Part shown: piece after piece, positions 48,924 to 57,967 of the stretch
Numbering within the stretch: the first letter of the stretch is position 1
Layout: each line of letters opens with the position of its first letter
NCBI GenBank assembly: GCA_963790575.1
Contig: CAWBPD010000008.1
Coordinates: 1-64,000, forward strand
DNA: 64,000 bases
DNA from: CAVTSA01 sp963790575
GTDB lineage: Bacteria > Chloroflexota > Dormibacteria > Dormibacterales > Dormibacteraceae
Direction of reading: 5' to 3'
Made by a program: the position numbers and the translations under genes
The notes under the pieces: model-generated
What the model was told of the DNA's origin: nothing
Database searches by the model: none
What the model saw: only the letters and a program-made list of their open reading frames with translations

Positions 48924-50186
48924 TCAGGCTTCCGTGGGGTCGACGTCCAGGCGGACGACGGACACCGCGGAATCCGGCGCCTCGGCGGGCCCGGAGACGA
49001 CCACTCCCTCCGCCGTCTCGTCTACCGTCAACCGCCGCCCGTCGGTCAGGAGCGCGGCCGAGCGCACCCGGTGATCGGTCAGCGGCAGCTGGAGCCGGCC
49101 ACCCGCCGGCCACTCCAGCACGTGGATGTAGACTCTGTCGCCCACCGCCGTGGTCCGGCACCAGTGCATGTTCTGCAGTGGCCCCGGGCCGGCGCCATAG
49201 ATCGACTCGCCGTTCGTCTCCAGCCAGCGCCCGATCGCTTCCAGCCGTTCGACGCTCGGTTCCGGGATCTCCCCGGCCGCGGTCGGGCCAACGTTGAGGA
49301 GGTAATTGCCGCCTTTGCTGGTGATGTCGACGAGCTTGCCGATCAGGTCCGCCGGGGACTTCCAGTTGTGGTCCTCACTCTTGAAGCCCCAGGTGTCGTT
49401 GATGGTCGCCGGGGTCTCGAAGTCGAGGGTCTGCGCGCCGCCCGGGATCTGATTGTCACCCGCCTCCGAGTAGTCACCCATGCCGTTGCCGATGCGGCCG
49501 TTGACCAGGCAGTCGGGCTGCAGTTCGTGCACCAGGTCGACCAGCTCACGGCTCTGGTCCGCGGTCATCCGCCGCGGAGTGTCGAACCAGATCAGACACA
49601 GAGGGCCGTACTGGGTGAGCAGCTCGCGGACCTGAGGCTTCACGTAGTTCTCCAGGTAGCCGGCGAAGTCCACGCTCGACTGGTCGAAATCCCAGTCGTT
49701 GCCATCGCCACCGGGATGGTGCCAGTCTTGCGTCTGCGAGTAGTAGAGGCCCAGGCGGATACCCTGCCGTTCGCACTCCTTGGCCAGCTCCTGGATCGGG
49801 TCGCGTCCGAACGGTGCCGCGTCGACGATGTTGTAGGTGGTGTGCCGGGTTCTGAACATGCAGAACCCGTCGTGATGCTTCGCGGTGACGACCAGGTAGC
49901 GCTGGCCGGCGCGCCGCGCGAGCGCTACCCAGGCCTCCGCGTCGAACCGGGTCGGGTTGAACCTCGACGCCAGGGGTTCGTACTCGCTGATGGGAATGCG
50001 GGCAAAGTTCATGATCCACTCGCCGATCCCGTCCACGGGCTTGCCCGCCCAGATCCCCGCCGGAATCGCGTACAGGCCCCAGTGGACGAACATCCCGAAG
50101 CGCGCGGATCGAAACCACTCCAGTCCGGGGTGGCTCCGGGCCTCAGGCCGCTGACGAGCGTGCTCGCGAATAGCCGACTCAGCCAT
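48924..50186 (-). CDS. Alpha-L-fucosidase (GH29)
   Basis: 420 aa, excellent CAGGAGG site 8-9 nt upstream of the ATG. GH29 features: WFRSARFGMFVHWGLYAIPA, YLVVTAKHHDGFCMF, LGLYYSQTQDWHHPG, the nucleophile region LCLIWFDTPR, and GKLVDITSKGGNYLLNVGPT. No signal peptide, so it would act in the cytoplasm on imported oligosaccharides. Last gene of a leftward operon with an ABC sugar importer, whose likely substrate is therefore a fucosylated glycan. Confidence 0.93.
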   Translation of the reverse strand: MAESAIREHARQRPEARSHPGLEWFRSARFGMFVHWGLYAIPAGIWAGKPVDGIGEWIMNFARIPISEYEPLASRFNPTRFDAEAWVALARRAGQRYLVVTAKHHDGFCMFRTRHTTYNIVDAAPFGRDPIQELAKECERQGIRLGLYYSQTQDWHHPGGDGNDWDFDQSSVDFAGYLENYVKPQVRELLTQYGPLCLIWFDTPRRMTADQSRELVDLVHELQPDCLVNGRIGNGMGDYSEAGDNQIPGGAQTLDFETPATINDTWGFKSEDHNWKSPADLIGKLVDITSKGGNYLLNVGPTAAGEIPEPSVERLEAIGRWLETNGESIYGAGPGPLQNMHWCRTTAVGDRVYIHVLEWPAGGRLQLPLTDHRVRSAALLTDGRRLTVDETAEGVVVSGPAEAPDSAVSVVRLDVDPTEA

Positions 50187-50238
50187 GTGAAAACCTCCTG
50201 AGTACGCCGCCCGCGCGGCGGCTGGCAAGGTGTCGTCG

Positions 50239-51090
50239 CTACCGGCCTCCGAACGCCGTGAAGGCGAGCCCGCGGACCAGGTAGCGCTGCAACAGGATGA
50301 CGATCACGACAGTGGGCAGGATGGCGAGCAACGACCCCGCCATCATGTAGCTCCAATAACTGCCAAACTGTCCTTGGAACGCGCTGAGTCCGAGGGTCAG
50401 GGTGGAGAGGTCCGGCGTTTGGGTCACTATCAGAGGCCAGATGAAGTTGCCCCAGTCACTGATGAAGGTGAAGACTCCCAGTACTGCCGCCGCCGGCCGG
50501 ATCAGGGGCAGCATGATTGACACGAAGATACGCAACTCCGAGGCGCCGTCGATCCTCGCGGCGTCTCTGAGATCAACGGGCAGTGTTCGAAAGAACTGAC
50601 GCATGAGGAAGGTTCCAAAAGCGCTGAAAGAGATGGGGAATATCAGTCCCAGGTAGGAGTCGTAGATGTGAAGGAAGCGACTGATGAGAAACAGGGGGAT
50701 GACCGTCACGCTGGCTGGGATGAGAAGCGTAGCCACATAGACCAAGAAGACACGGTCGCGGCCCGGAAACCGAAGGACCGCGAAGACATATCCACCGGTG
50801 GTAGATGCCAGGAGAACGACGATGACGCCTCCCACCGACATGATTGCGCTGTTGAGCATGAAGCGTCCGAATGGAAAGAAGTTCCACGCGACTACGAAAT
50901 TCTCCCAGTGGTACTGGAAACCCACAAAGAATTGGTTCGTGAGGGCGTTGTCCTCTGGCTTCAGCGCCGTCGACAGCGCCCAGAGAAATGGGAAGGTGCA
51001 CGCCAGCGCGAGCGCATAGAGGATCAGATTGATAACGAGGCGCCCCGCGGATCTCGCGGGCGTACGTGTCCAGCCGCTGGAGGGTGTCAT
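50239..51090 (-). CDS. ABC sugar importer permease (MalG/CUT1 type)
   Basis: 283 aa. Six membrane segments; EAA loop DAARIDGASELRIFVSIMLP, the site that docks the ATPase. ATG overlaps the stop of the other permease (ATGA). CUT1 family, importing oligosaccharides. No ATPase gene is in the operon, so a shared MsmK-like ATPase must be encoded elsewhere. Confidence 0.92.
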   Translation of the reverse strand: MTPSSGWTRTPARSAGRLVINLILYALALACTFPFLWALSTALKPEDNALTNQFFVGFQYHWENFVVAWNFFPFGRFMLNSAIMSVGGVIVVLLASTTGGYVFAVLRFPGRDRVFLVYVATLLIPASVTVIPLFLISRFLHIYDSYLGLIFPISFSAFGTFLMRQFFRTLPVDLRDAARIDGASELRIFVSIMLPLIRPAAAVLGVFTFISDWGNFIWPLIVTQTPDLSTLTLGLSAFQGQFGSYWSYMMAGSLLAILPTVVIVILLQRYLVRGLAFTAFGGR

Positions 51091-52082
51091 TGCTCGTAGT
51101 AGACCCATCGTCTCTGCAGGAGGAAGAAGAGCCCGGTCACGATGAGGATCAGGACCGCCAGCAGGATCGCGATCGCTGAGCCATACCCGAGGCGGAAGTA
51201 CTTGAACGCCTCGTCATAGATCTCCAGGACGAGCGTGGTGGAATAGTTCCCCGGTCCACCACCCGTCAAGATGTATGCCTGGTCGAATACCTGGAAGGAG
51301 GTGATGAGGGTGAGGAGCGTACCGAAGAAGATGACCGGCGAGAGCATGGGCAGCGTCACCGCGAACAGCTGCCGAACGGGACCGGCTCCATCGATCGCCG
51401 CCGCGTCGTAGAGGGTGGACGGAATGTTGGTCATCCCCGCGATGAAAAGGATCATGTTGTAGCCGAAGCCCAGCCACAGCGACATGATGATGATCGAAGG
51501 CATCGCCCAGTTCGCGGAGGTGAGCCAACCGATCGGCGGCAGGTGCACCGCGCTGAGAACGGCGTTGAAGATGCCGTTCTGCCCGTAGAGAAGCGACCAC
51601 ACCAGGGCGCTGGCGACGGCGGGAGTGACCACCGGAATGAAGAACAGCACCCGAAGGATTTGCTTGCCCTTGACAAAGGTGTTGCGCGGGCCCAGGAGAA
51701 CCGCGAGGCCGATCGAGATGATGAGGTTGAGTGGCACGTAGCCGGCGACGAAGTACAGCACGTTGAGCACGACGCGCCAGAAGCCGAAGCTCGTCACCGC
51801 CTCCTGAAAGTTCTGGAAGCCGACGAACGTCACCCGCCCCCCTGTCAACGGCCAGTCGAAGAACGCCATATAGATGGAGAAGGCGGCCGGGATCAAGCCG
51901 AAGAGGGCGAAGCCAACGGAGTTGAAAGACAGGAGGCCGAGGGCCGTGCCCGACTCGCGCCCTGCGAGCGTCATCCCCCGTGAGCGACGGGGCCGTCGCG
52001 CACGCTCGACGGCCCCATCACTCACCGACCAGGTGCCCTCCGAGCTGGGCGCCTTGGTCGCGCGCCTGGGGTCCATGCCCAC
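51087..52082 (-). CDS. ABC sugar importer permease (MalF/CUT1 type)
   Basis: 331 aa (GTG start; ATG two codons later possible). Six or more hydrophobic segments; EAA loop DAAAIDGAGPVRQLFAVTLP; PGNYSTTLVLEIYDEAFKY near the end. Pairs with the MalG-type permease. The start is 3 bp after the binding-protein stop. Confidence 0.92.
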   Translation of the reverse strand: MGMDPRRATKAPSSEGTWSVSDGAVERARRPRRSRGMTLAGRESGTALGLLSFNSVGFALFGLIPAAFSIYMAFFDWPLTGGRVTFVGFQNFQEAVTSFGFWRVVLNVLYFVAGYVPLNLIISIGLAVLLGPRNTFVKGKQILRVLFFIPVVTPAVASALVWSLLYGQNGIFNAVLSAVHLPPIGWLTSANWAMPSIIIMSLWLGFGYNMILFIAGMTNIPSTLYDAAAIDGAGPVRQLFAVTLPMLSPVIFFGTLLTLITSFQVFDQAYILTGGGPGNYSTTLVLEIYDEAFKYFRLGYGSAIAILLAVLILIVTGLFFLLQRRWVYYEQ

Positions 52083-52085
52083 GCC

Positions 52086-53381
52086 TCAGGAGCGGGAGAT
52101 CAGCGGAGCCAGGTTGCCCGGGGAGACCCCAGACCCGCTGCCGGCCTCCGACTGCACGTCCTGGGCGAACTTCGCCGGGCTCAGGGAACCGGAGAGCAGG
52201 AGTGGTTCGTACTTGGAAAGCGCGGTCTGGAACGCAGTCCAGTTGGTCGTCACTTCCTCCGCCGGCGCACCCTGCAGCGCCCCATGCATGACCGTGCCCG
52301 CGTTGCCGCCGGCGAAGCTGGCCCAGACGTGGTCGTCAGCCAACCGTGCGGGGAAGGCACGGCCGGTGGCGGCAGCGTGGCTCAGCGCCTGATTTCCCAC
52401 CAGGATGGTCAGCGCCTGGAAGGCGGACTCGATCTGATTGCTCGGGCAGTCCTTGGTGATCCCGAAACCGGACCCCTCGTTATAGGTGTGCATGCCCTTG
52501 GGGCCGGAGGGGAACGGCGCCCAGCCGATGGGGAAGCTCGATTGGGCACGGAGGTCGATCAGACCCCAGGGGCCGTTCGTCTCCATCCCAACCTTGCCGG
52601 AGTCGAATTCCTGGATCGCCCAGTTCGGCGCTTCGGAGAAGGTGGGGCTGACGTGGTACTTGTAGCTCAATTCCGCCTGCTGCTGCATGCCACTCTCGAA
52701 GCTTGAGTTGGTGAGATTGAACTGTCCGTTCTGCACCCAGGAGTCGGGGGTGCCGGTCAGGTCGTAGCCAAGCTCCAGCGAAAGCCCGGGCAGATACCCG
52801 TAGTCGCCGCCCCCGGTGAGCTTCTGCGAGTCGGCGACGAACTGGGACCACGTCCACCCCGCCTTGGGCAGCGGTACTCCCTTCTTTTGGAACAGTGCCT
52901 TGTTGTAGGCGATCACCACGGGCCCGAAGTCATAAGGCAGGGCCAGCAGCTTGCCGTTCTCCGACAGCTCGTTGATCATCGCCGGCTCGAACCCTTTGAG
53001 GTCGTAGTGGTACTTCTTGACCAGGGAGTTGAGCGGGATGAAGTCCTTGCCCACAGAACCCACGTACCCGTACTGGAGACCAGCCAGGCAGGGCATGGAG
53101 CCGGTGGAGGCCTCGAGGGGCAGCTTCTGCCAGTACGACGTCCAGTCCGTGGTCACCAGGCTGACATGGAGGTCGGGATACTTCTTCGAGACGAGCTGCG
53201 CGTTGTCGCGCCAGACTTGACCCTCGGCAGGCGTCCCCACCCAGAAGAACCAGGTCATGTTGCCACTCGGACCCGCGCTTCCCGCCAGAGAGTAGGCAGG
53301 GCTGCCACCTCCGCAGGCGGCCAGCAACAGCGCCAGGGTGGCCAGCAGAACGATCGAACGGAAGCTCCTCACCGTGCGCAT
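52086..53381 (-). CDS. Extracellular sugar-binding lipoprotein of the ABC importer
   Basis: 431 aa. Lipobox LALLLAAC at about residue 22, so it is anchored outside the membrane. SBP_bac_1-type: NMTWFFWVGTPAEGQVW, LHVSLVTTDWTSYWQKL, LPYDFGPVVIAYNKALF, IQEFDSGKVGMETNGPWGLI. ATG chosen because AGGAGG lies about 7 nt upstream; a GTG two codons earlier overlaps the site. First gene of the fucosidase operon, preceded by inverted repeats likely bound by the divergent LacI protein. Confidence 0.93.
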   Translation of the reverse strand: MRTVRSFRSIVLLATLALLLAACGGGSPAYSLAGSAGPSGNMTWFFWVGTPAEGQVWRDNAQLVSKKYPDLHVSLVTTDWTSYWQKLPLEASTGSMPCLAGLQYGYVGSVGKDFIPLNSLVKKYHYDLKGFEPAMINELSENGKLLALPYDFGPVVIAYNKALFQKKGVPLPKAGWTWSQFVADSQKLTGGGDYGYLPGLSLELGYDLTGTPDSWVQNGQFNLTNSSFESGMQQQAELSYKYHVSPTFSEAPNWAIQEFDSGKVGMETNGPWGLIDLRAQSSFPIGWAPFPSGPKGMHTYNEGSGFGITKDCPSNQIESAFQALTILVGNQALSHAAATGRAFPARLADDHVWASFAGGNAGTVMHGALQGAPAEEVTTNWTAFQTALSKYEPLLLSGSLSPAKFAQDVQSEAGSGSGVSPGNLAPLISRS

Positions 53382-53402
53382 GCCCACCCTCCTGTTACCT
53401 TC

Positions 53403-53425
53403 GGTTGTTACAACCGGTACGTAAC
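53403..53425. promoter_or_regulatory. Putative LacI-type operator before the importer operon
   Basis: GGTTGT-T-ACAACC (53403-53415) is a perfect inverted repeat. It overlaps GTTAC-N9-GTAAC (53407-53425). Lies 22 bp upstream of the binding-protein start. Confidence 0.5.
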
Positions 53426-53491
53426 CGCATCGAAACTCACCGTAGCACCCGGCTGCGCGAGAGTCAAGTTGCCCAGTTTGTGAGTCCCGTG

Positions 53492-53508
53492 GTTACACGT
53501 GTTACGAT
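53492..53508. promoter_or_regulatory. Putative LacI-type operator and -10 box before the lacI-type gene
   Basis: GTTACACGTGTTAC with palindromic centre ACACGTGT overlaps TACGAT (53503-53508), a -10 candidate 9 nt before the ATG. Half-site GTTAC is shared with the operator at 53403-53425. Confidence 0.5.
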
Positions 53509-53517
53509 TCCGGTCCG

Positions 53518-54582
53518 ATGGACTCCCGGCGGCGCAACCTGCACCGGCCCACCACAGCCGACGTCGCCAAGCGGGCCGGGGTCTCGAAGATGTCGGTCTC
53601 CCGGACGGTGCGGAACCCGGATTCGGTCACCCCCGAGACACGGGCTCGGATCCAGAGTGCGATTCGAGAGCTCGGATACGAGCCGGCTTCTCGATCGCGC
53701 ACGCGGCCGTCACGGCAGAGCGGCCTGATCGCCGTCGTCGTGACCGACGTCACCAATCCTTTCTTCACCAAGCTGGCGCGGGGTGTTGGGGACGTCGCGC
53801 ATCGGACCGGCTACACGGTCGTGCTCTGCAACTCCGACGAGGACCTGGCGAAGGAGCGAGAGTACCTGGAGGAGTTGGTCACGCACCAGCTGGACGGCGT
53901 CGTCCTGGTTCCGGCCGGGAACGGCTCGCGCGAGAACCTCCCGCTCTTGCAGAAGCGGTCGATACCTTTCATCCTCTGCGATCGCCGCGTGCCGGGCGTC
54001 CGTGCCGACCTGGTGCTGGGGGACTCGGTGGAAGGTGCACGGCGCCTCACGGAGCATCTCCTCGAGCAGGGCTACCGCCGCATCGCCCTGCTCAGCGGAA
54101 CCCCAGATGTGTCAACGGCCAGCGACCGGCGTCGCGGTTACGAGCTGGCGCTGGGTGAGGCCGGCCTGCCGGTGCGCCCGGACCTGATCGTTCAGCTCGG
54201 GTACTCGAAGATCCACGGCAAGGTGGGCGTCGACGAGCTGCGCTCCCGCGGCGCCTCCTTCGACGCGCTGCTGGCCGCGAACAACGCGCTCGCCACCGGC
54301 GCTGTCGTGCGCCTCCGCGAGCTGCGGGTGCGGATTCCAGACGATCTCGGCGTGGCTTGCTTCGACGACCTCGACGACCTGGCCGAGCTCTATCCCTTCT
54401 TCACCGTGATGGCGCAGCCGGCACTCAACTTCGGCACGCTCTCCGCGCAGATGCTGGTGGAACGGATGCAGGGAAACGCGGGCCGAAGCCTTCGCGAAGT
54501 GGTCTTAGTCCCGGAGCTCATCGTGCGGGCGTCGTCGCGCCGGCCTTCGCGGGCCGGTCAGCGGAGTGTCGCCGCGGGGTAG
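53518..54582 (+). CDS. LacI-family transcriptional regulator
   Basis: 354 aa. N-terminal helix-turn-helix TTADVAKRAGVSKMSVSRTV and hinge helix SAIRELGYEPASRSR; periplasmic-binding-like effector domain IAVVVTDVTNPFFTKLARGV, LDGVVLVPAG, ACFDDLDDLAELYPF. Divergent from the fucosidase/ABC operon, with GTTAC operators at both starts, so it probably represses the operon and itself until a fucosyl sugar binds. Confidence 0.93.
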   Translation: MDSRRRNLHRPTTADVAKRAGVSKMSVSRTVRNPDSVTPETRARIQSAIRELGYEPASRSRTRPSRQSGLIAVVVTDVTNPFFTKLARGVGDVAHRTGYTVVLCNSDEDLAKEREYLEELVTHQLDGVVLVPAGNGSRENLPLLQKRSIPFILCDRRVPGVRADLVLGDSVEGARRLTEHLLEQGYRRIALLSGTPDVSTASDRRRGYELALGEAGLPVRPDLIVQLGYSKIHGKVGVDELRSRGASFDALLAANNALATGAVVRLRELRVRIPDDLGVACFDDLDDLAELYPFFTVMAQPALNFGTLSAQMLVERMQGNAGRSLREVVLVPELIVRASSRRPSRAGQRSVAAG

Positions 54583-54617
54583 GCACTCCGAGTCAGCCAC
54601 CCCCGCACGGGCAGCAG

Positions 54618-54685
54618 TCCCGCTTTCACGTGGAAGCGGGCCCATCCGGGCGCTCATAGGGCCGCTTTCGCGTGAAAGTGGGGAT
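54618..54685. repeat. Family C palindrome pair
   Basis: Two copies (CCCGCTTTCACGTGGAAGCGGG and CGCTTTCGCGTGAAAG-type) separated by CCCATCCGGGCGCTCATAGG, in the convergent lacI/hypothetical gap. The same two-palindrome composite occurs at 59981 and 63622. Confidence 0.75.
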
Positions 54686-54740
54686 CGGAGGGAGAGAGAG
54701 AGGGTGCCGGCCCCCTCGGGGAAGCCGGCACCAGTAGGGT

Positions 54741-55535
54741 TCAGATTCCGCTGTCGAGGAGGCGCTGGACGAGTGCCCGGTACCCCTGGACCGCCTGGCG
54801 CATCTGCTCGGTGTCGGGGTCGCCGCCGGCCACCTGGCCCTGGATCTGCTCGCGGTAGCGGCTCAGCCTCTGCTGCAGCGCCTGGATCATGTCGTTGACC
54901 AGCCGGTCCGCTTCGGCGACCGCGTTCTTGGGGTCGTCCACGAAGGCGCCCTGCACCGACGGCCAACGATCGCGGAACTGGTCCAGAGAGGACTCTTCGA
55001 CCGTGCCTCCCAGTCCCTGACCCTGGCCCGCCGGCCCGGTTGCCGTTGCCCCGCCACCCGCGGCGCCGATGCCGGCCTCCGCTGGGCGGTCGGTCTCTTG
55101 ACCTGCCGGCGCACCGTTGCGCGGCGACGAGGCCGCCGTACCACCCGCGGCTCCGCGGTCCCATGCCGACCGCTCACCCGCCGGGCCTCCGGGGGCCTGG
55201 TCGGCGAGACCTGGATCCACATCCTGCGGAGCACCACCCCCCGCGCCCGCCGAACCCGAGTCCATGGGCGCAGGCTGGTCCGCGAACTGGTCGTCACGCC
55301 CGGACCCGGCGCCGCCCCGGGCCGGCCGCTCGGCCTGCTGGGCAATGTCACCCTCCGCCGGTGCCATGCCGGGATCCATCTGGCGTTCCGAGCCTGGACC
55401 CTCCATCGCTTCGTCTCTCGGGAAATTGGCTCCAGCCTCGCCCGCCGCGTCCGGCCCGGGCGCGGGTCGATCCGCCTCCGGGGCGCTTCGAGTCTCCCTG
55501 GACGCTCTCGGTTGGTAGTTGGGATCCTGACTCAT
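54741..55535 (-). CDS. Soluble paralog of the following membrane protein; disordered N-terminus
   Basis: 264 aa. The first about 165 residues are low-complexity Gly/Ala/Pro/Glu/Gln sequence. The C-terminal about 90 residues hold a helical domain: QFRDRWPSVQGAFVDDPKNA, VAEADRLVNDMIQALQQRLS, EQMRQAVQGYRALVQRLLDS. That domain matches the C-terminal half of the neighbouring 196-aa membrane protein, lacking its RGYP...DVSVDHP insert. Start overlaps the upstream stop (ATGA). Function unknown. Confidence 0.8.
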   Translation of the reverse strand: MSQDPNYQPRASRETRSAPEADRPAPGPDAAGEAGANFPRDEAMEGPGSERQMDPGMAPAEGDIAQQAERPARGGAGSGRDDQFADQPAPMDSGSAGAGGGAPQDVDPGLADQAPGGPAGERSAWDRGAAGGTAASSPRNGAPAGQETDRPAEAGIGAAGGGATATGPAGQGQGLGGTVEESSLDQFRDRWPSVQGAFVDDPKNAVAEADRLVNDMIQALQQRLSRYREQIQGQVAGGDPDTEQMRQAVQGYRALVQRLLDSGI

Positions 55536-56122
55536 CGATCTCCTCCTGTCGGTGCGCCGGCGGTGGTCGCACCGGTAGTGCCGGCGGCGCCGTCGTCGCC
55601 CAGCAGCGATTCGAACAGCCGGCGGTAGCGTTGCATCGCGACCCGCATGTCCTCGGTGCTCGCACGGTCGCCCGATTCGGCGACGCCGTGCGCCTCCCGG
55701 TAGTCCATGACCTCGTTCGGGTGATCGACCGACACGTCATCGGCGGTCCGATCGAAGTCATGCATGGGGTAGCCGCGGTCTGCCATGACCGCGTTCACCA
55801 GACGATCCGCCTCCCCCACCGCCTGACGCGGCGCGTCCACGAAACGCTGCTGAATCGCGGTCCACTCGGTCGCGTACCGCTGGCGTTCGACGGCGCCCAA
55901 GGAGCGCACCTCGAAGCTGCGGCGACGCTCTCGCCGCGCCTGCAGCTCGCGCTCCGCGGCGCTCGAGTCCCCGGTCGCCGCCACCGTGCGTTCGTACTCG
56001 GGACCGAAGGTCTGCCGGAGCTGCTGCGAGCGGCGGCGCCGGCTGCCGACGACCGCTATCACGATGCCGATGATCACGAGGATCGCCACCACGATGATGG
56101 CGATTCCGATGTACAGGCTCAC
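55532..56122 (-). CDS. Membrane-anchored conserved protein of high-GC bacteria
   Basis: 196 aa. One N-terminal membrane helix (YIGIAIIVVAILVIIGIVIA) then a basic hinge and a cytosolic domain: LRQTFGPEYERTVAATGDSS, RYATEWTAIQQRFVDAPRQA, VGEADRLVNAVMADRGYPMH, DDVSVDHPNEVMDYREAHG, EDMRVAMQRYRRLFESLLG. The FGPEY...EADRLV...RGYP...VSVDHP layout is widespread in actinobacteria-like genomes but uncharacterised. Coupled to its soluble paralog downstream. Confidence 0.85.
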   Translation of the reverse strand: MSLYIGIAIIVVAILVIIGIVIAVVGSRRRRSQQLRQTFGPEYERTVAATGDSSAAERELQARRERRRSFEVRSLGAVERQRYATEWTAIQQRFVDAPRQAVGEADRLVNAVMADRGYPMHDFDRTADDVSVDHPNEVMDYREAHGVAESGDRASTEDMRVAMQRYRRLFESLLGDDGAAGTTGATTAGAPTGGDR

Positions 56123-56206
56123 CTGGACCTCCTTCGTGCTGACGTGGAAGCTATGCTGCCGGATTATATGCGAATGGCAGACATTTTGATACTGGTGATA
56201 TAAGTA

Positions 56207-57511
56207 TTAGTTCCGTCCCTCGGCCGCCGATCGGGTGGCGGAGGCCCGCTTCGCCGCCTCCCCCTCCCGCACCCGGATCAGCATCGCGAGGGCGGCCATG
56301 ATCAGCGCACACACGCCCAGCAAGGCGAACCCGGCCTGGAAGCCGCCGGTCCGGGTGGCGAGAGCCCCGACCGCGTAGGGTCCAGCGAATCCGCCCAGAT
56401 TGCCGAGCGCGTTGATCAAGCCCATGGCGCCCCCCGCCACGCCGGCCGGGATCACTTGGTCCACGCTGGCCCAGAAGGGGCCCAGGTAGGCGTACAAGCC
56501 GAGGCCGGAGACGGTGAGGATCGCGATCGTGCCGAACAGGCTCCCCGCCGCCAGCACGCTGACCAGCACACCGACTCCCACCAGCACAAAGGGCACCGCG
56601 ATCCAGTAGCGGCGGTGGCGGATCCGGTCCGAGAGCACCCCCACCACGACCAGGCCGATGATGCTGGCCGCGAACGGCAGTGCGGTCAGCCAGCCGATGG
56701 TGCCGATGCCGAGACCGTGTGTCTTGAGGAGCGAGGGCAGGAAGGTGGTGAATCCGTACCCGGGGATGGTGCTGAAGAAGTAGACCACGATGAAGATCCA
56801 CGTCGCGCCGCTGGTGAGCGCCCGCCGGTAGCTGGAGAGATCCGGTCGGTCACGCGACTCCCTCTCCGCGGCGAGCCGCGCCTCCAGCTTCTCCTCGGCG
56901 TCCCGGCTGAGCCACCGCGCGTCCCGAGGGTGATCCCTGATGACCAGCGCCCAGATGGCCGCCCAGATCAAAGGCGGAATACCCTCAACCACGAAGAGCA
57001 GCCGCCAGTTCTCCTGGGTCGAGGCCAGGATCGCACCCGATACCGGGCTGGCCACGGCGGCGGCCACCGGCAGGCACAGGATCCAGAGGTTGTTGGCACG
57101 CGCTCGCTCGTCCTGCGGGAACCAGTGCGACAGAAGCACCAGCGTCGCCGGCCACACACCGCCCTCGGTGAGGCCGAGCAGGAATCGCACCGCGAGCAGC
57201 TGGGCCACGTTCTGAACGAGGCCGGTGAGGATCGCGAAGACCCCCCAGATGAGGAGCAGCACGAAGACCAGCCACTTCGCGCTCCGGCGCTCGGCGAGGT
57301 GGCCCCCCGGGATCTGGAGGATCAGGTAGCCGATGAAGAAGATGCCCGATGCCAGCCCACCGATGGTGGCGGTGAAGTGCAAGTCCTTGGACATCGCCGG
57401 CAGCGCGACGCCGATGTTGATGCGATCGATGAAGGCGATCGTGTACATCAGGAACGCGACCGGGATCACGCGCAGCATCCGTTGGCCGCGAGCAGGGAGC
57501 CTGTCTTCCAT
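56207..57511 (-). CDS. MFS transporter, anion:cation symporter (phthalate/glucarate permease) type
   Basis: 434 aa with GGGGG upstream. Twelve hydrophobic segments; N-terminal FLMYTIAFIDRINIGVALPA is the ACS-family signature, plus GYLILQIPGGHLAERRSAKW and FLLGLTEGGVWPATLVLLSH. Imports organic acids such as hexuronates, glucarate or phthalate with H+. An 8-bp inverted repeat lies 124 bp upstream; no regulator is adjacent. Confidence 0.92.
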   Translation of the reverse strand: MEDRLPARGQRMLRVIPVAFLMYTIAFIDRINIGVALPAMSKDLHFTATIGGLASGIFFIGYLILQIPGGHLAERRSAKWLVFVLLLIWGVFAILTGLVQNVAQLLAVRFLLGLTEGGVWPATLVLLSHWFPQDERARANNLWILCLPVAAAVASPVSGAILASTQENWRLLFVVEGIPPLIWAAIWALVIRDHPRDARWLSRDAEEKLEARLAAERESRDRPDLSSYRRALTSGATWIFIVVYFFSTIPGYGFTTFLPSLLKTHGLGIGTIGWLTALPFAASIIGLVVVGVLSDRIRHRRYWIAVPFVLVGVGVLVSVLAAGSLFGTIAILTVSGLGLYAYLGPFWASVDQVIPAGVAGGAMGLINALGNLGGFAGPYAVGALATRTGGFQAGFALLGVCALIMAALAMLIRVREGEAAKRASATRSAAEGRN

Positions 57512-57634
57512 CCGCTTTCCCCCTTTTGCTGGCAGCGCCTTCGCAGCCACGCCCGATAGGTCAGGTCGTGGCCAGCTTGCCGGCCTGAGGTCATGATGAC
57601 CACATGGCGCCAAGCTAATCGGTAACCGACGCTG

Positions 57635-57654
57635 TCAGATGTTCTTACATCTGA
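57635..57654. promoter_or_regulatory. Perfect inverted repeat upstream of the MFS gene
   Basis: Arms TCAGATGT and ACATCTGA around TCTT. Shape and spacing suit a GntR/FadR-like operator. It lies in the divergent region between the MFS and small membrane protein genes. Confidence 0.5.
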
Positions 57655-57725
57655 TGCTAGCATTAAGGCACGGGGGGCTGTGCGACACATTCCCGTAACA
57701 CCCGCCCCGTAGGCTTCGCCGGGCG

Positions 57726-57914
57726 ATGAAAGTCCTGATCGAGATCTTGATCTCCGTCTTCCTCCATCCGCTCGCGTTCGTGCTGGCGCTGATCAACATC
57801 GCGTTCCGGTCCGACCTCTCGCTGCTGCAGAAGGTGCTCTGGGCCGTCATCTCGGTGCTGTGGGGGATCGGCCCCATCCTCTATGTCCTGCTGGGAGACG
57901 GCGGGCTGTGGTGA
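57726..57914 (+). CDS. Small two-helix membrane protein
   Basis: 62 aa: MKVLIEILISVFLHPLAFVL then LLQKVLWAVISVLWGIGPIL and YVLLGDGGLW. Two membrane helices, similar in style to PLDc_N-type small proteins. TAGGCT lies 10 nt before the ATG. Function unknown. Confidence 0.7.
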   Translation: MKVLIEILISVFLHPLAFVLALINIAFRSDLSLLQKVLWAVISVLWGIGPILYVLLGDGGLW

Positions 57915-57967
57915 TCACCACGCGCCGTGGGGGGACCGGCGCCAGGATCGAGCTCCGCCGGGCTCGC

